DNA of 64,000 bases from Palleronia pelagia. GTDB taxonomy: Bacteria; Pseudomonadota; Alphaproteobacteria; Rhodobacterales; Rhodobacteraceae. Positions 42,769 through 59,975 of the stretch are shown piece by piece. The stretch spans positions 412,310-476,309 of the forward strand of contig NZ_FOCM01000003.1 of NCBI RefSeq assembly GCF_900110115.1, given 5' to 3'. The first letter of the stretch is position 1. Each line of letters opens with the position of its first letter. The notes below the pieces were generated by a model that saw only the letters and a list, made by a program, of their open reading frames with translations, did no database searches and was not told the origin of the DNA. Both the position numbers and the translations under genes were made by a program.

Positions 42769-43208
42769 AGGTTTACCTGAGCGGCGAAATCCACACCGAC
42801 TGGCGCGAGCGGATCGAAAGCGGGGCGGACGGCCTCGGGGTCACGTTCTCGGCGCCCGTCACCGATCACGCGGCCAGCGACGATTGCGGCGTGGCCATCA
42901 TGGGACCCGAGGACAAGAAGTTCTGGCACGACCGCAAGGGCGCGTCGCTGAACGCCATCCGCACCCGCATGGGGATCGAGGCGGCCGACGTGGTCGTCGT
43001 GCGGTTCGGCGACCAGTACAAGCAGTGGAACGCCGCCTTCGACGCGGGCTATGCCGCGGCGCTGGGCAAGTCGCTGATCATCCTGCACGGCCCGGACCAC
43101 GCCCACGCGTTGAAAGAGGTCGACGCCGCCGCCAACGCGGTCTGCGAGACCCCCGAGCAGGTGGTCGACTGCCTGCGCTACGTTCTGACGGGCAAGCTGC
43201 CGGGCTAG
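42765..43208 (+). CDS. YtoQ-family protein
   Basis: The 147-residue product begins [17 protein letters not shown] and has [19 protein letters not shown] and [20 protein letters not shown]. This is the YtoQ pattern, a nucleoside-2-deoxyribosyltransferase-like fold. The cellular role is unknown. ATGA overlap with accA makes the two co-translated. Confidence 0.85.
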
Positions 43209-43405
43209 GCGCGGCGGGGCGTCGTCGGGCCCCTGGCGGATCGTCGGATCGAGTATTTGAAGACCAGTGGTGCAGGGTGCGACGCGCGGCTCGGTCATCG
43301 GTGCGCCCGATTTCGACGGTCGCGGGGGCGGTCAGCCCGAATGCCTTGACCGGTGGTCGCCGGGCGCAGCACCATCGGGCGGTTCATTCTGTCCGGAGCA
43401 TTTCA

Positions 43406-43840
43406 ATGAAACGCATTCTGATCGCCGTCATGGCGTTGGCCGCCATGGCGCAGACGGTCGCCGCCCAGACCTCCAACGCCGCCCGCTACCTGGTGCGCGA
43501 ACGGATCACCGAAGCCTGCGCCAGCGGGGCCGGATCCTTCGACCCGGCGGGCATCATCGAGCGGGACCTGACCGGCGACGGCCGCGCCGACCTGATCCTT
43601 TTCGACCACCATCTGTCCTGCCAGGGCGGGATCGGCCGGTCGCAATTCTGCGGCGCGGCGGCCTGTACCTACACGATCTTCGTGCGCGAAGGCGACCTGC
43701 TGCAACCGAAGCATCAGGGCCTTTCGGTCGAGAATGTGTGGGTCGATCCCGGTACGCCGCCGGTCATCAGCGCCACGGGCGCCGCCGCCAGCGGCTATGC
43801 GACATTGCAGCTCCGGTGGGACGGGTCGGGCTTCCGCTAG
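43406..43840 (+). CDS. Secreted protein of unknown function
   Basis: The 144-residue product has a signal peptide (MKRILIAVMALAAMAQTVAA) and a mature part with four cysteines (one near residue 38, then HLSCQGG, FCGAAACTY). IIERDLTGDGRADLILFDHH resembles an FG-GAP or calcium-binding-type DxDxDG loop. It may be an extracytoplasmic binding protein. The gap before it (43209-43405) holds nothing clear. Its stop shares a CTAG with the next gene on the other strand. Confidence 0.65.
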   Translation: MKRILIAVMALAAMAQTVAAQTSNAARYLVRERITEACASGAGSFDPAGIIERDLTGDGRADLILFDHHLSCQGGIGRSQFCGAAACTYTIFVREGDLLQPKHQGLSVENVWVDPGTPPVISATGAAASGYATLQLRWDGSGFR

Positions 43841-44196
43841 GGCCTGTCGCGCGGGCAGGAGAGCATCGCCGTGATCTGCCAGCCCTCCGAACCGTCGCGC
43901 AGGTGCAGGAACGTGTCCCAGGTGGCGCCGAAAAGTTCGCGCTGCTCGAGCCGGGCACCGGCGCAGCCGGGGGCGGCCGAAAGCGCCACGATCCGCGCGG
44001 CGTAGGTCGAGAAGACCTCGTTCTGGGCCAGGTGATCGAAAAACGGATAGATGCTGCCCACGACCTCGCGCTGGCCCAGCCGGCCGGAGAACGCGGCATC
44101 GGCGTGGAACAAGGATCGCATCAGGGACAGGTCCCGGCGCGCCGTGGCGTCGATGAACTGTTCGAGTGTCGCGCGCACGGCGTCTTCTGCGCCCAT
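43837..44196 (-). CDS. SnoaL/NTF2-like protein
   Basis: The 119-residue product has the NTF2-like helix-strand pattern: RATLEQFIDATARRDLSLMR, then FHADAAFSG and GWQITAMLSCP at the end. A substrate or function is not indicated. The ATG giving MGAEDAV is chosen because the family N-terminal helix begins there. It is convergent with the secreted protein gene and diverges from secE. Confidence 0.7.
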   Translation of the reverse strand: MGAEDAVRATLEQFIDATARRDLSLMRSLFHADAAFSGRLGQREVVGSIYPFFDHLAQNEVFSTYAARIVALSAAPGCAGARLEQRELFGATWDTFLHLRDGSEGWQITAMLSCPRDRP

Positions 44197-44273
44197 CCTG
44201 CCCCCGTCGGTCTGCTCGGGGTCCAGTCTTCGCCGCGCGACGGCCGCTTGGCAAGACCGGGGCGCGGCGGTGC

Positions 44274-44302
44274 TTGATCTGCGCGGCCCGAGCCCGTATC
44301 TG
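44274..44302 (+). promoter_or_regulatory. Putative secE promoter
   Basis: TTGATC and TATCTG are separated by 17 bases, and the -10 box ends 28 bases before the secE ATG. Confidence 0.5.
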
Positions 44303-44330
44303 GTGCCCGACACCCGAGAGGAGCCGCCCA

Positions 44331-44531
44331 ATGGCCGCCAAGACCAACCCGTTCCAGTTCATCCAGCAGACCCGCGCCGAGATCGCCAAGGTCGTCTGGC
44401 CGACCCGGCGCGAGGTGCTTCTGACCACCGTGATGGTGTTCATCATGGCGTCGCTGACGGCCGTGTTCTTCTTTTTCGTGGATTTCCTGATCCGCTCGGG
44501 CCTGCAGCTGCTGCTGAACAGCGTGGGCTGA
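44331..44531 (+). CDS. secE: Preprotein translocase subunit SecE
   Basis: The 66-residue product has the SecE pattern: amphipathic NPFQFIQQTRAEIAKVVWPTR followed by one membrane helix (TVMVFIMASLTAVFFFFVDFL), each quoted in part. It clamps the SecY channel. This short single-helix form is usual outside the enterobacteria. It precedes nusG, as in most bacteria. Confidence 0.94.
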   Translation: MAAKTNPFQFIQQTRAEIAKVVWPTRREVLLTTVMVFIMASLTAVFFFFVDFLIRSGLQLLLNSVG

Positions 44532-44600
44532 GCCGCCCGCCGCGGCGGGCTTGCGTTCCGCGCCCGAGGCGGTTAGACGACCGAAAATCCCGGAATTGCT

Positions 44601-44636
44601 GGCGTGCACCTGATTCGAGTTGCACGCCGCTTTTTT
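44601..44636 (+). terminator. Terminator or attenuator between secE and nusG
   Basis: An 8-bp perfect stem GGCGTGCA / TGCACGCC with a 12-base loop is followed by GC and TTTTTT. It lies 70 bases after the secE stop, so nusG may need its own promoter or partial read-through. Confidence 0.75.
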
Positions 44637-44700
44637 ATCCGGGCGCCCGCGCCGACACGCGGGATCAAGTGCAACGATAGATGCGAAGGCAAGGTCTCAG

Positions 44701-45234
44701 ATGGCGAAACGCTGGTATTCCGTGAGCGTCCTGTCGAACTTCGAGAAGAAGATCGCCGAGCAGATCCGGTCGGAAGTCGCCGACAAGGGGCTCGAGGACG
44801 AGATCGACGAGGTGCTGGTGCCCACCGAAGAGGTGATCGAGATCCGGCGCGGCAAGAAGGTGACCACCGAGCGGCGGTTCATGCCCGGCTACGTGCTGGT
44901 GCACATGGAACTGGCCGACCACACCTATCACCTGATCAACTCGATCAACCGCGTGACCGGCTTCCTCGGCCCCCAGGGCCGCCCGATGCCCATGCGCGAC
45001 GCCGAGGTCGAGGCGATCCTGGGCCGCGTGCAGGAAGGCGAGGACGCCCCGCGCATCGAGATCAGCTTCGAGACCGGCGAGAAGGTGAAAGTAACCGACG
45101 GCCCGTTCGAGGGCTTCGACGGCATGGTCGAGGACGTGGACGACGCCAACCAGCGCCTGAAGGTCAGCGTCTCGATCTTCGGCCGCGCCACGCCGGTCGA
45201 GCTGGAGTACACTCAGGTCTCGAAAGAGGTCTGA
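44701..45234 (+). CDS. nusG: Transcription termination/antitermination factor NusG
   Basis: The 177-residue product has the NGN domain (MAKRWYSVSVLSNFEKKIAE, then FMPGYVLVHMEL) and a C-terminal KOW domain (EKVKVTDGPFEGFDGMVEDV). It binds RNA polymerase, aids Rho termination and links transcription to translation. Earlier in-frame starts lie in the secE-nusG terminator region and are rejected. Confidence 0.96.
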   Translation: MAKRWYSVSVLSNFEKKIAEQIRSEVADKGLEDEIDEVLVPTEEVIEIRRGKKVTTERRFMPGYVLVHMELADHTYHLINSINRVTGFLGPQGRPMPMRDAEVEAILGRVQEGEDAPRIEISFETGEKVKVTDGPFEGFDGMVEDVDDANQRLKVSVSIFGRATPVELEYTQVSKEV

Positions 45235-45371
45235 ACAGGCCGGGTCACCCCGGCCGCGTCGACGTGGGAGCTTGCGGGCCTTGGGCGCGCGGCGAACCAC
45301 GGCAAGATGCCCCGTCTGAGGGGCGATTGTAGGGTGGGGAGCATCCCCGCCGCGATTGAAAGGAGGCCACC

Positions 45372-45797
45372 ATGGCCAAGAAGAAGGTCGGCAGCATGAA
45401 GCTGCAAGTGCCTGCGGGCAAAGCGAACCCCTCGCCCCCCGTCGGCCCCGCGTTGGGTCAGCGCGGCATCAACATCATGGAATTCTGCAAGGCGTTCAAC
45501 GCCAAGACGCAGGACATGGAGCCCGGCGCGCCGTGCCCCACCGTGATCACCTACTACCAGGACAAGTCCTTCACGATGGACATCAAGACGCCGCCGGCGT
45601 CGTACTACCTGAAGAAGGCCGCCAAGATCCAGTCGGGCGCCAAGACCCCGTCGCGCGAGACTGTGGGCACCGTGACCGTCAAGCAGGTCCGCGAGATCGC
45701 CGAAGCGAAGATGAAGGATCTGAACGCGACCTCGGTCGAGGGCGCGATGAAGATCATCCTGGGCTCCGCGTCCTCCATGGGCATCGAGGTGAAGTAA
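45372..45797 (+). CDS. rplK: 50S ribosomal protein L11
   Basis: The 141-residue product has the L11 core [20 protein letters not shown] and [20 protein letters not shown]. It forms the GTPase-associated centre of the 50S subunit. AAAGGAGG precedes the ATG. It shares one base with the rplA start (TAATG). Confidence 0.97.
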   Translation: MAKKKVGSMKLQVPAGKANPSPPVGPALGQRGINIMEFCKAFNAKTQDMEPGAPCPTVITYYQDKSFTMDIKTPPASYYLKKAAKIQSGAKTPSRETVGTVTVKQVREIAEAKMKDLNATSVEGAMKIILGSASSMGIEVK

Positions 45798-46498
45798 TGG
45801 CCAAGATCAGCAAGAAGCGCCAAGCGCAGAAGGAAGCTTTCGCCGGCAAGGAAAATCTGTCGGTGGACGAGGCCGTCAAGCTGGTGAAGGCGCACGCCAC
45901 CGCCAAGTTCGACGAGACCATCGAGATCGCCATGAACCTGGGCGTCGACCCGCGCCACGCCGACCAGATGGTCCGCGGCACGGTCACCCTGCCCGCGGGC
46001 ACCGGCAAGGACGTGCGCGTCGCCGTCTTCGCCCGTGGTCCCAAGGCCGAGGAAGCCCAGGCCGCTGGGGCCGACGTGGTCGGCGCCGAGGATCTGATGG
46101 AGCAGGTGCAGAACGGTCAGATCAACTTCGACCGCTGCATCGCCACCCCCGACATGATGCCCATCGTGGGCCGCCTGGGTAAGATCCTGGGCCCGCGCAA
46201 CCTGATGCCGAATCCCAAGGTCGGCACGGTGACCATGGACGTCAAGGAGGCCGTCGAGGCCGCCAAGGGCGGACAGGTCCAGTTCAAGGCCGAGAAGGCC
46301 GGCGTCGTGCACGCGGGCATCGGCAAGGCGTCGTTCGACGAGTCGGCCCTGGCCGCCAACCTGCGCGCCTTCGTCGATGCCGTGGGCAAGGCCAAGCCGG
46401 CCGGCGCCAAGGGCACCTACATGAAGCAGGTCGCCCTGAGCTCGAGCATGGGTCCCGGCGTGACCGTGGACGTCGTGTCGGCCACCGGCAACGACTGA
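45797..46498 (+). CDS. rplA: 50S ribosomal protein L1
   Basis: The 233-residue product has the L1 signature [20 protein letters not shown] in the form [18 protein letters not shown] (about residue 122). L1 binds the L1 stalk of 23S rRNA and in many bacteria represses the rplKA mRNA. Translation is coupled to rplK. Confidence 0.97.
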   Translation: MAKISKKRQAQKEAFAGKENLSVDEAVKLVKAHATAKFDETIEIAMNLGVDPRHADQMVRGTVTLPAGTGKDVRVAVFARGPKAEEAQAAGADVVGAEDLMEQVQNGQINFDRCIATPDMMPIVGRLGKILGPRNLMPNPKVGTVTMDVKEAVEAAKGGQVQFKAEKAGVVHAGIGKASFDESALAANLRAFVDAVGKAKPAGAKGTYMKQVALSSSMGPGVTVDVVSATGND

Positions 46499-46534
46499 TA
46501 CCGATCCGACCGCTTCGCGGCGGTCGAGGAAATC

Positions 46535-46566
46535 AAGGGGCGCGTCCGGCACCGGGCGCGCCCCTT
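46535..46566 (+). terminator. Terminator after rplKA
   Basis: A 10-bp stem AAGGGGCGCG / CGCGCCCCTT encloses a small CCGG stem, followed by CTTCTTCGTTGG. It separates rplKA from the reductase gene. Confidence 0.7.
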
Positions 46567-46702
46567 CTTCGTTGGCGCGCGGGGCTTGCGACATTGCGGC
46601 CCGGCGGCGGCGGGGATCAATCCGGCGGGTCGGGTGTTGGTGGGCCAAGATCCAATGAACCCGCCCGCGGGAAGCCGCGGGGCTGCCCAGAAGGAGTGCC
46701 CC

Positions 46703-48229
46703 ATGACCGAACATCGCGCCGCCACCCTGTCCGACCTGCCCGAGAACGATCCGACCGAGGTCACGGCCGGCGACCGCAAGGTCGTGCTGGTCCGTCAGGC
46801 CAGCAGCGTCTTCGCCGTTGCCGCGACCTGCCCCCACAAGGGCGTGCCGCTGAAGATGGGCGCGGTGAAGGACGGCAAGCTGATCTGCCCCGCCCACCGC
46901 GCGATGTTCGACCTGGAAAGCGGCGACCTGCTGGCGCCCCCGGCCTGCGAGTCCATCGCCAGCTATCCGGTGCGGGTGGACGGCGAGGACGTGTATGTCA
47001 CCGTCGAGCCCGATCAGCCGGAACACCCGCTGCCCGCCCATGCGGGCCGCGGCGACGACCCGCGCCGCTTCGTCATCCTGGGCTCCGGCGCCGCCGGCTG
47101 GCGCGCCGCCGAGACCCTGCGCCGCGAGGGGTTCGAGGGCACCATCAACGTGGTGACCGACGAGGGGCCCGTGCCGCTGGACCGCACGGGGTTCTCCAAG
47201 GGATACCTCAACAGCGGCGAGACGCCTGCCCTGCGCGACGAAAGCACCGTCGCCAAGCTGGGTATCGAGGTGGTGAAGGGCCGCGCGACCGGCATCACGC
47301 CGGCGCTGAAGACCGTGAACCTCGACGGGGGCGTGTCGCTGGATTATGACGCGCTGCTGATCGCCACGGGCTGCGACCCGCGCAAGCTGGACGTGCCGGG
47401 GGCCGATCTGGAAGGCATCCACATGATCCGGGGCATGGCCGATGCCGACGCGCTGCGCGAGGATATCGAGAGCCGCGCCAAGGCGGGGCCGGTGCGGGTG
47501 GCCATCGTCGGGGCGGGTTTCATCGGGCTCGAAGCCGCGACCAACCTGAACAAGCGCGACGGTGTCGAGGTCACTGTGGTCACGCCCGAGGCGCGCCCGC
47601 TGGCCAAGCTGTTCGGCGAAGCCTTCGGCGACCGGCTGCTGGCCGAGCACCGCGAGGCGGGCATCGAGATGCGGACCGGGACCAAGGTCACTGGCTTTGC
47701 CGGGTCGCGCCGGGTCGAGGCGCTCGAGACCGAGGGGGGCGACAGCATCCCGTGCGACATCGCGATCGTGGCCATCGGGGCCAAGCCGCGGACCGAGTGG
47801 CTGCCGTTCGAGACGCTCCAGGACGGCGGCATCGGCGTGGATGACAAGCTGGCCGTGGCGGGGGTCGAGGACATCTATGCCGCGGGCGACATCGCGCAGC
47901 TGCCCACGCCCTGGGGCGACGTGCGGATCGAGCACTGGCGCTTCGCGCAGGAACTGGGCGAGCTGGCGGCGCGCAACATGCTGGGGCAGGGCGCGCGCTA
48001 TGAGGGCACGCCGTTCTTCTGGTCGATGCAGCAGCCGAACGGATCCTACAGCTATACCGGCCATGCCGAATCCTGGGACGACGCGCGCGGCGCGCCCGAT
48101 GGCGACAGTTTCCAGGTCGAATACGTGACGGGCGGGCGCAAGGCGGCGGTGCTGGCGCTGGGCTTCGACGACGACCTGACGAAGCTGACGCTGGAGATGG
48201 CGGGCACCGGGCCGGTTGCGGACGCCTGA
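46703..48229 (+). CDS. Rieske-FAD NAD(P)H oxidoreductase fusion
   Basis: The 508-residue product joins an N-terminal Rieske [2Fe-2S] domain (about residues 1-105, ligands in CPHKG and CPAHRAMFD) to a pyridine-nucleotide-disulfide-type reductase. The FAD motif is FVILGSGAAGWRAAETL (about residue 126), the NAD motif VAIVGAGFIGLEAATNL (about 268), and IYAAGDIAQLP (about 390) closes the FAD site. The arrangement matches AIFM3/AIFL-like reductases. It likely supplies electrons from NAD(P)H to an unknown oxygenase or other partner. It interrupts the L11-L1 and L10-L12 ribosomal genes. AAGGAG precedes the ATG. Confidence 0.88.
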   Translation: MTEHRAATLSDLPENDPTEVTAGDRKVVLVRQASSVFAVAATCPHKGVPLKMGAVKDGKLICPAHRAMFDLESGDLLAPPACESIASYPVRVDGEDVYVTVEPDQPEHPLPAHAGRGDDPRRFVILGSGAAGWRAAETLRREGFEGTINVVTDEGPVPLDRTGFSKGYLNSGETPALRDESTVAKLGIEVVKGRATGITPALKTVNLDGGVSLDYDALLIATGCDPRKLDVPGADLEGIHMIRGMADADALREDIESRAKAGPVRVAIVGAGFIGLEAATNLNKRDGVEVTVVTPEARPLAKLFGEAFGDRLLAEHREAGIEMRTGTKVTGFAGSRRVEALETEGGDSIPCDIAIVAIGAKPRTEWLPFETLQDGGIGVDDKLAVAGVEDIYAAGDIAQLPTPWGDVRIEHWRFAQELGELAARNMLGQGARYEGTPFFWSMQQPNGSYSYTGHAESWDDARGAPDGDSFQVEYVTGGRKAAVLALGFDDDLTKLTLEMAGTGPVADA

Positions 48230-48253
48230 GCGGCGAAAACTGGCTGGGTCGGG

Positions 48254-48282
48254 TTGGCAATCCGGCGCGAACGGCCTAATAG
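48254..48282 (+). promoter_or_regulatory. Promoter of rplJL-rpoBC
   Basis: TTGGCA and TAATAG are separated by exactly 17 bases, starting 25 bases after the reductase stop. The start site would be near 48289 and would give a leader of about 230 bases before rplJ. Confidence 0.72.
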
Positions 48283-48294
48283 GCTCCTGTCGTT

Positions 48295-48317
48295 CCCCCG
48301 TGCGATTCGCGCGGGGG
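48295..48317 (+). other. Stem-loop at the 5' end of the rplJ leader
   Basis: A 10-bp stem (CCCCCGTGCG / CGCGCGGGGG with one G-U pair) and a three-base loop lie about six bases after the predicted start of transcription. A second small hairpin (48488-48503, GGAGGG / CCCTCC) lies 17 bases before the rplJ GTG. These may stabilise the mRNA or form part of an L10-L12 autoregulatory site. No T-run follows the first, so it is not a clear terminator. Confidence 0.55.
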
Positions 48318-48520
48318 TTCGCATTCGTCCGAGACGGTGGGTGCGCCGGGCCAGCCCGGCACGTAATTCCTGCCCGAGACGGGAAGAGACATTTTTTTAT
48401 CGGCCCCGCGATCGGTGCCGGTTTGGGGATGTGACGACCCGTTCGGACCGCATGGTCGGGCTGAACAACAGTCCGGCTGAACGAGCCGGAGGGGTTGCCC
48501 TCCAAACTTGGAGTGAAACT

Positions 48521-49039
48521 GTGGATAGAGCCCAGAAAGAGAAAGTGGTCGAGGAACTCGGCCAGATCTTCGAAAGCTCTGGCGTCGTAGTGGTTGCCCA
48601 CTACACGGGCCTCACGGTTGCCGAGATGCAGGACCTGCGCGCGCGTATGCGTGAAGCGGGCGGGTCCGTCCGCGTTGCCAAGAACAAGCTCGCCAAGATC
48701 GCCCTTGAGGGAAAGCCGAACGCTTCGTTGGCTGACCTTCTGACGGGCATGACCGTTCTGTCCTATTCCGAGGACCCCGTGGCTGCGGCCAAGGTGGCCG
48801 AGGACTACGCCAAGGATAACTCGAAATTCGAGATCCTGGGCGGTGCCATGGGCGAGAACGCGTTGGACCGCGCCGGTGTGGCGGCGGTTGCGAAGATGCC
48901 CAGCCGCGAGGAGCTTATCGCTTCCATCGTGGGCTGCATCGGCGCGCCCGCATCCAACATCGCGGGGGCCATTGGCGCGCCTGCTTCGAACATCGCAAGC
49001 ATCCTGTCGACCATCGAGGAGCGGGCCGAGGCGGCCTGA
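48521..49039 (+). CDS. rplJ: 50S ribosomal protein L10
   Basis: The 172-residue product starts at the GTG giving [26 protein letters not shown] lies seven bases upstream. Earlier ATG codons in frame fall in the leader and would add non-homologous sequence. L10 anchors L7/L12 dimers through its C-terminal helix. The C-terminal region has a repeated IGAPASNIA motif (two copies, nine residues apart), which is common in alphaproteobacterial L10. Confidence 0.95.
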   Translation: MDRAQKEKVVEELGQIFESSGVVVVAHYTGLTVAEMQDLRARMREAGGSVRVAKNKLAKIALEGKPNASLADLLTGMTVLSYSEDPVAAAKVAEDYAKDNSKFEILGGAMGENALDRAGVAAVAKMPSREELIASIVGCIGAPASNIAGAIGAPASNIASILSTIEERAEAA

Positions 49040-49099
49040 TCCCGTCCGGGTCTTGAACCCGGATTGCTGGAACACATCTAAACGAACGGAACCAATCAA

Positions 49100-49480
49100 A
49101 TGGCTGATCTGAAGAAACTTGCCGAAGAGATCGTGGGTCTGACCCTTCTCGAGGCCCAGGAACTGAAAACCATCCTGAAGGATGAATACGGCATCGAGCC
49201 CGCCGCTGGCGGCGCTGTGATGATGGCCGGCCCTGCTGGCGACGCCGGTGGCGCCGCCGAAGAAGAGCAGACCGAATTCGACGTGATCCTGAAGAGCGCC
49301 GGCGCTCAGAAGATCAACGTGATCAAGGAAGTCCGCGCCATCACCGGCCTGGGCCTGAAAGAGGCCAAGGAACTGGTCGAAGCCGGCGGCAAGCCCGTCA
49401 AGGAAGGCGTCGACAAAGCCGAAGCCGAAGAGATCAAGGGCAAGCTGGAAGCAGCTGGCGCCGAGATCGAGCTCAAGTAA
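49100..49480 (+). CDS. rplL: 50S ribosomal protein L7/L12
   Basis: The 126-residue acidic protein has an N-terminal dimer domain ([20 protein letters not shown]), an Ala/Gly-rich hinge (residues about 34-53) and the C-terminal factor-binding domain with [20 protein letters not shown]. It recruits translation factors to the ribosome. Confidence 0.98.
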   Translation: MADLKKLAEEIVGLTLLEAQELKTILKDEYGIEPAAGGAVMMAGPAGDAGGAAEEEQTEFDVILKSAGAQKINVIKEVRAITGLGLKEAKELVEAGGKPVKEGVDKAEAEEIKGKLEAAGAEIELK

Positions 49481-49810
49481 TCGACGCGCCCGCGGCGCGG
49501 CGCAGGCCCCGGACCTGATCCGGGGCGCGTTGCCCGGGGCGCGCGCGGCCAGGGTGGCATCGGAACCTTCAGGGCTGCGATGTCGCGCAAGGGCCCGCGA
49601 AACAAACCGGCTGGTCCCGTTTTCGGGGCCAGCCTTCCGCGTCTCAGAGAGGGCCATGGTGGCCCATGACCCTCTCTCAGGTGCGGCAAGGGATCGGGCG
49701 GCGACCGGTGGGACGGTCGCCAGGTATGGATCCACTGCCCCCGTTTCGTCAGGACGCGCGGCCCCGCCCCAAGGGTCGTGCCGCCCACGAAAAGCAAAGG
49801 TGATACCCCC
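49481..49810 (+). other. rplL-rpoB intergenic region with two hairpins
   Basis: No gene is seen in these 330 bases. A stem GCCCCGGA / TCCGGGGC lies at 49506-49526 and a longer one at 49646-49677 (AGAGAGGG / CCCTCTCT plus an inner CATGG / CCATG after one mismatch). Neither has a T-run. In other bacteria this spacer holds an attenuator and an RNase processing site that set the ratio of L12 to RNA polymerase. A similar role is inferred here. Confidence 0.6.
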
Positions 49811-53962
<4,152 letters not shown>

Positions 53963-54041
53963 TCCGCGGCGGGGGCGATCCTTTCCCCAAGGATCGTCCC
54001 TCACTCCCCTCTCTGACGCACCCTAACTCTTAGGACAGAAT

Positions 54042-58286
<4,245 letters not shown>

Positions 58287-58312
58287 GCGCGCGGCCCTTC
58301 ACAGGACGGATC

Positions 58313-58340
58313 AAGGCGCCCCCTCGCGGGGCGCCTTTTT
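58313..58340 (+). terminator. Intrinsic terminator of the rpoBC operon
   Basis: A 10-bp stem AAGGCGCCCC / GGGGCGCCTT with a five-base loop runs into TTTTT, 27 bases after the rpoC stop. Confidence 0.93.
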
Positions 58341-58505
58341 CTTTGCGGAAACCGACGGATAGCGCGCCGGTCAGGCCAAATTCCCGGCGAATTCCCGATT
58401 CCGGTCGGAACGCCCGTTGAAATCGGGTTTGCCCAACCGCCGATCTGCCGCACTTTTATCTAATTGTGAGGAAAAACCGTACCGACCCAAAAAGGGGATA
58501 AGGCC

Positions 58506-59975
58506 ATGTCGAACAAGGAATATCGCAAACCGGGATTGGGGCTCGCGCTTCTGCCCATTGTCCTGACGCTCGCCATCCTGATGCTTCAGCTGTTCTACTT
58601 CGGCAATTTCGTGCCGCATATTCCGCTGGCCATCGGCATCGCCATCACCGGCCTCGTGGCGCTGTATCTCGGGCATGACTGGGACAGCATCGAGGACGGG
58701 CTGTTCCACGTGGTCAAGATTTCCCTGCCTTCGGTATCGGTACTGATCGTTGTCGGGATGATCATCGGGGTCTGGATCGCCTCGGGTACCGTGCCCACGC
58801 TGATCTACTACGGCCTGCTGGTGCTGAACCCGTCGATATTCCTCGCCGCCGCGATGATCCTGTGCGCGATCGTTTCGGTCAGCCTCGGCACGTCGTGGGG
58901 TACGGTCGGAACCGTGGGCCTGGCACTCATGGGCATCGGCGCCGGTTTCGAGGTGCCCGCCTACTGGACTGCCGGCGCAGTGGTTTCGGGCGCGTTCTTC
59001 GGCGACAAGATCTCGCCCCTGTCTGACACGACGAACCTGGCCCCTGCGGTCACCGGGACGAACGTCTTCGACCACATCCGCAACATGATGCCCACGACTG
59101 TCCCCGCGATGCTGATCGCGCTGGGGGTCTACATCTTCGCCGGCTACACGCTGATCGACCCGGCCGGTGGATCGTTCGAGCAGATCAACGCCATCACCAG
59201 CGGCCTGGACGAGGCCTTCTGGATCTCGCCCTGGCTTCTGGTGCCCGCGCTTCTGGTCATCGCCCTTGCCGTGACCAAGAACCCGCCGATCCCGTCGCTG
59301 TTCGCAGGTGTCCTGGCGGGTGGCCTCATGGCGATCATGTTTCAGGGCGAGGGGCTGAAGTCGGTGTTTGCCTATGCCAACTCGGGCTTCTCGATCGAAA
59401 CGGGCGTGAGCGAGATCGACAACCTGTTGAACCGGGGAGGGGTCCAGTCGATGATGTGGACCATCTCGCTGATCCTGCTGGCGCTCGGCTTCGGCGGAGC
59501 GCTGGAGCGGACCCGCTGCCTGGAAGCCGTGATCGACAAGATCATCGCCAGCGTGAAGTCCTTTGCCGGCATCCAGACCTCGGCGACTTTGACCGCGGCG
59601 GCCACCAATGTTGTGGCGGGCGACCCCTACCTGTCGATCGCGCTGCCGGGGCGGATGTACTGCCCGGTCTATCGCGGGATGGGGTATTCCACGCTGAACC
59701 TGTCGCGCGGCATCGAGGAGGGCGGTACGCTGATCTCGCCGCTGATCCCGTGGAACGCGGGCGGCGCCTTCGTGATCTCGGCCCTGGGGCTCGGGATCAT
59801 GGGCGGCGATCTTGAGAACCTGCTCTATATCCCGCTGGCCATCGCCTGCTGGGCCTCGCCGGTGATCGGCATCTTCTACGCCTGGACCGGTCTCTTCTCG
59901 CCCAAGGCATCTGACGAAGAGAAGCAGAAGTGGAAATCGGACGGCGAGGACATCGCCGACCTCCAGACGGCCTGA
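58506..59975 (+). CDS. NhaC-family Na+/H+ antiporter
   Basis: The 489-residue membrane protein has about 12 hydrophobic segments. NhaC-family motifs include GTSWGTVGTVGLALMGIG (about residue 125), FFGDKISPLSDTTNLAPAV (about 161) and a late GGTLISPLIPWNAGGAFV (about 405). It exchanges Na+ for protons or a related organic acid across the inner membrane. It lies between rpoC and the rpsL operon, which are usually adjacent. It has its own flanking spacers (219 and 334 bases). A malate/lactate-type antiport function is an alternative within the family. Confidence 0.88.
   Translation: MSNKEYRKPGLGLALLPIVLTLAILMLQLFYFGNFVPHIPLAIGIAITGLVALYLGHDWDSIEDGLFHVVKISLPSVSVLIVVGMIIGVWIASGTVPTLIYYGLLVLNPSIFLAAAMILCAIVSVSLGTSWGTVGTVGLALMGIGAGFEVPAYWTAGAVVSGAFFGDKISPLSDTTNLAPAVTGTNVFDHIRNMMPTTVPAMLIALGVYIFAGYTLIDPAGGSFEQINAITSGLDEAFWISPWLLVPALLVIALAVTKNPPIPSLFAGVLAGGLMAIMFQGEGLKSVFAYANSGFSIETGVSEIDNLLNRGGVQSMMWTISLILLALGFGGALERTRCLEAVIDKIIASVKSFAGIQTSATLTAAATNVVAGDPYLSIALPGRMYCPVYRGMGYSTLNLSRGIEEGGTLISPLIPWNAGGAFVISALGLGIMGGDLENLLYIPLAIACWASPVIGIFYAWTGLFSPKASDEEKQKWKSDGEDIADLQTA

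Noticed and set aside
44601..44640. Possible tRNA piece before nusG (sequence TGATTCGAGT)
   Set aside because: No acceptor, D or anticodon arm is present. The bases form the loop of a terminator hairpin.
48254..48520. Upstream extension of the rplJ frame to earlier ATG codons
   Set aside because: The region holds a promoter and leader hairpins, and L10 homologues start at the VDRAQKEK position.
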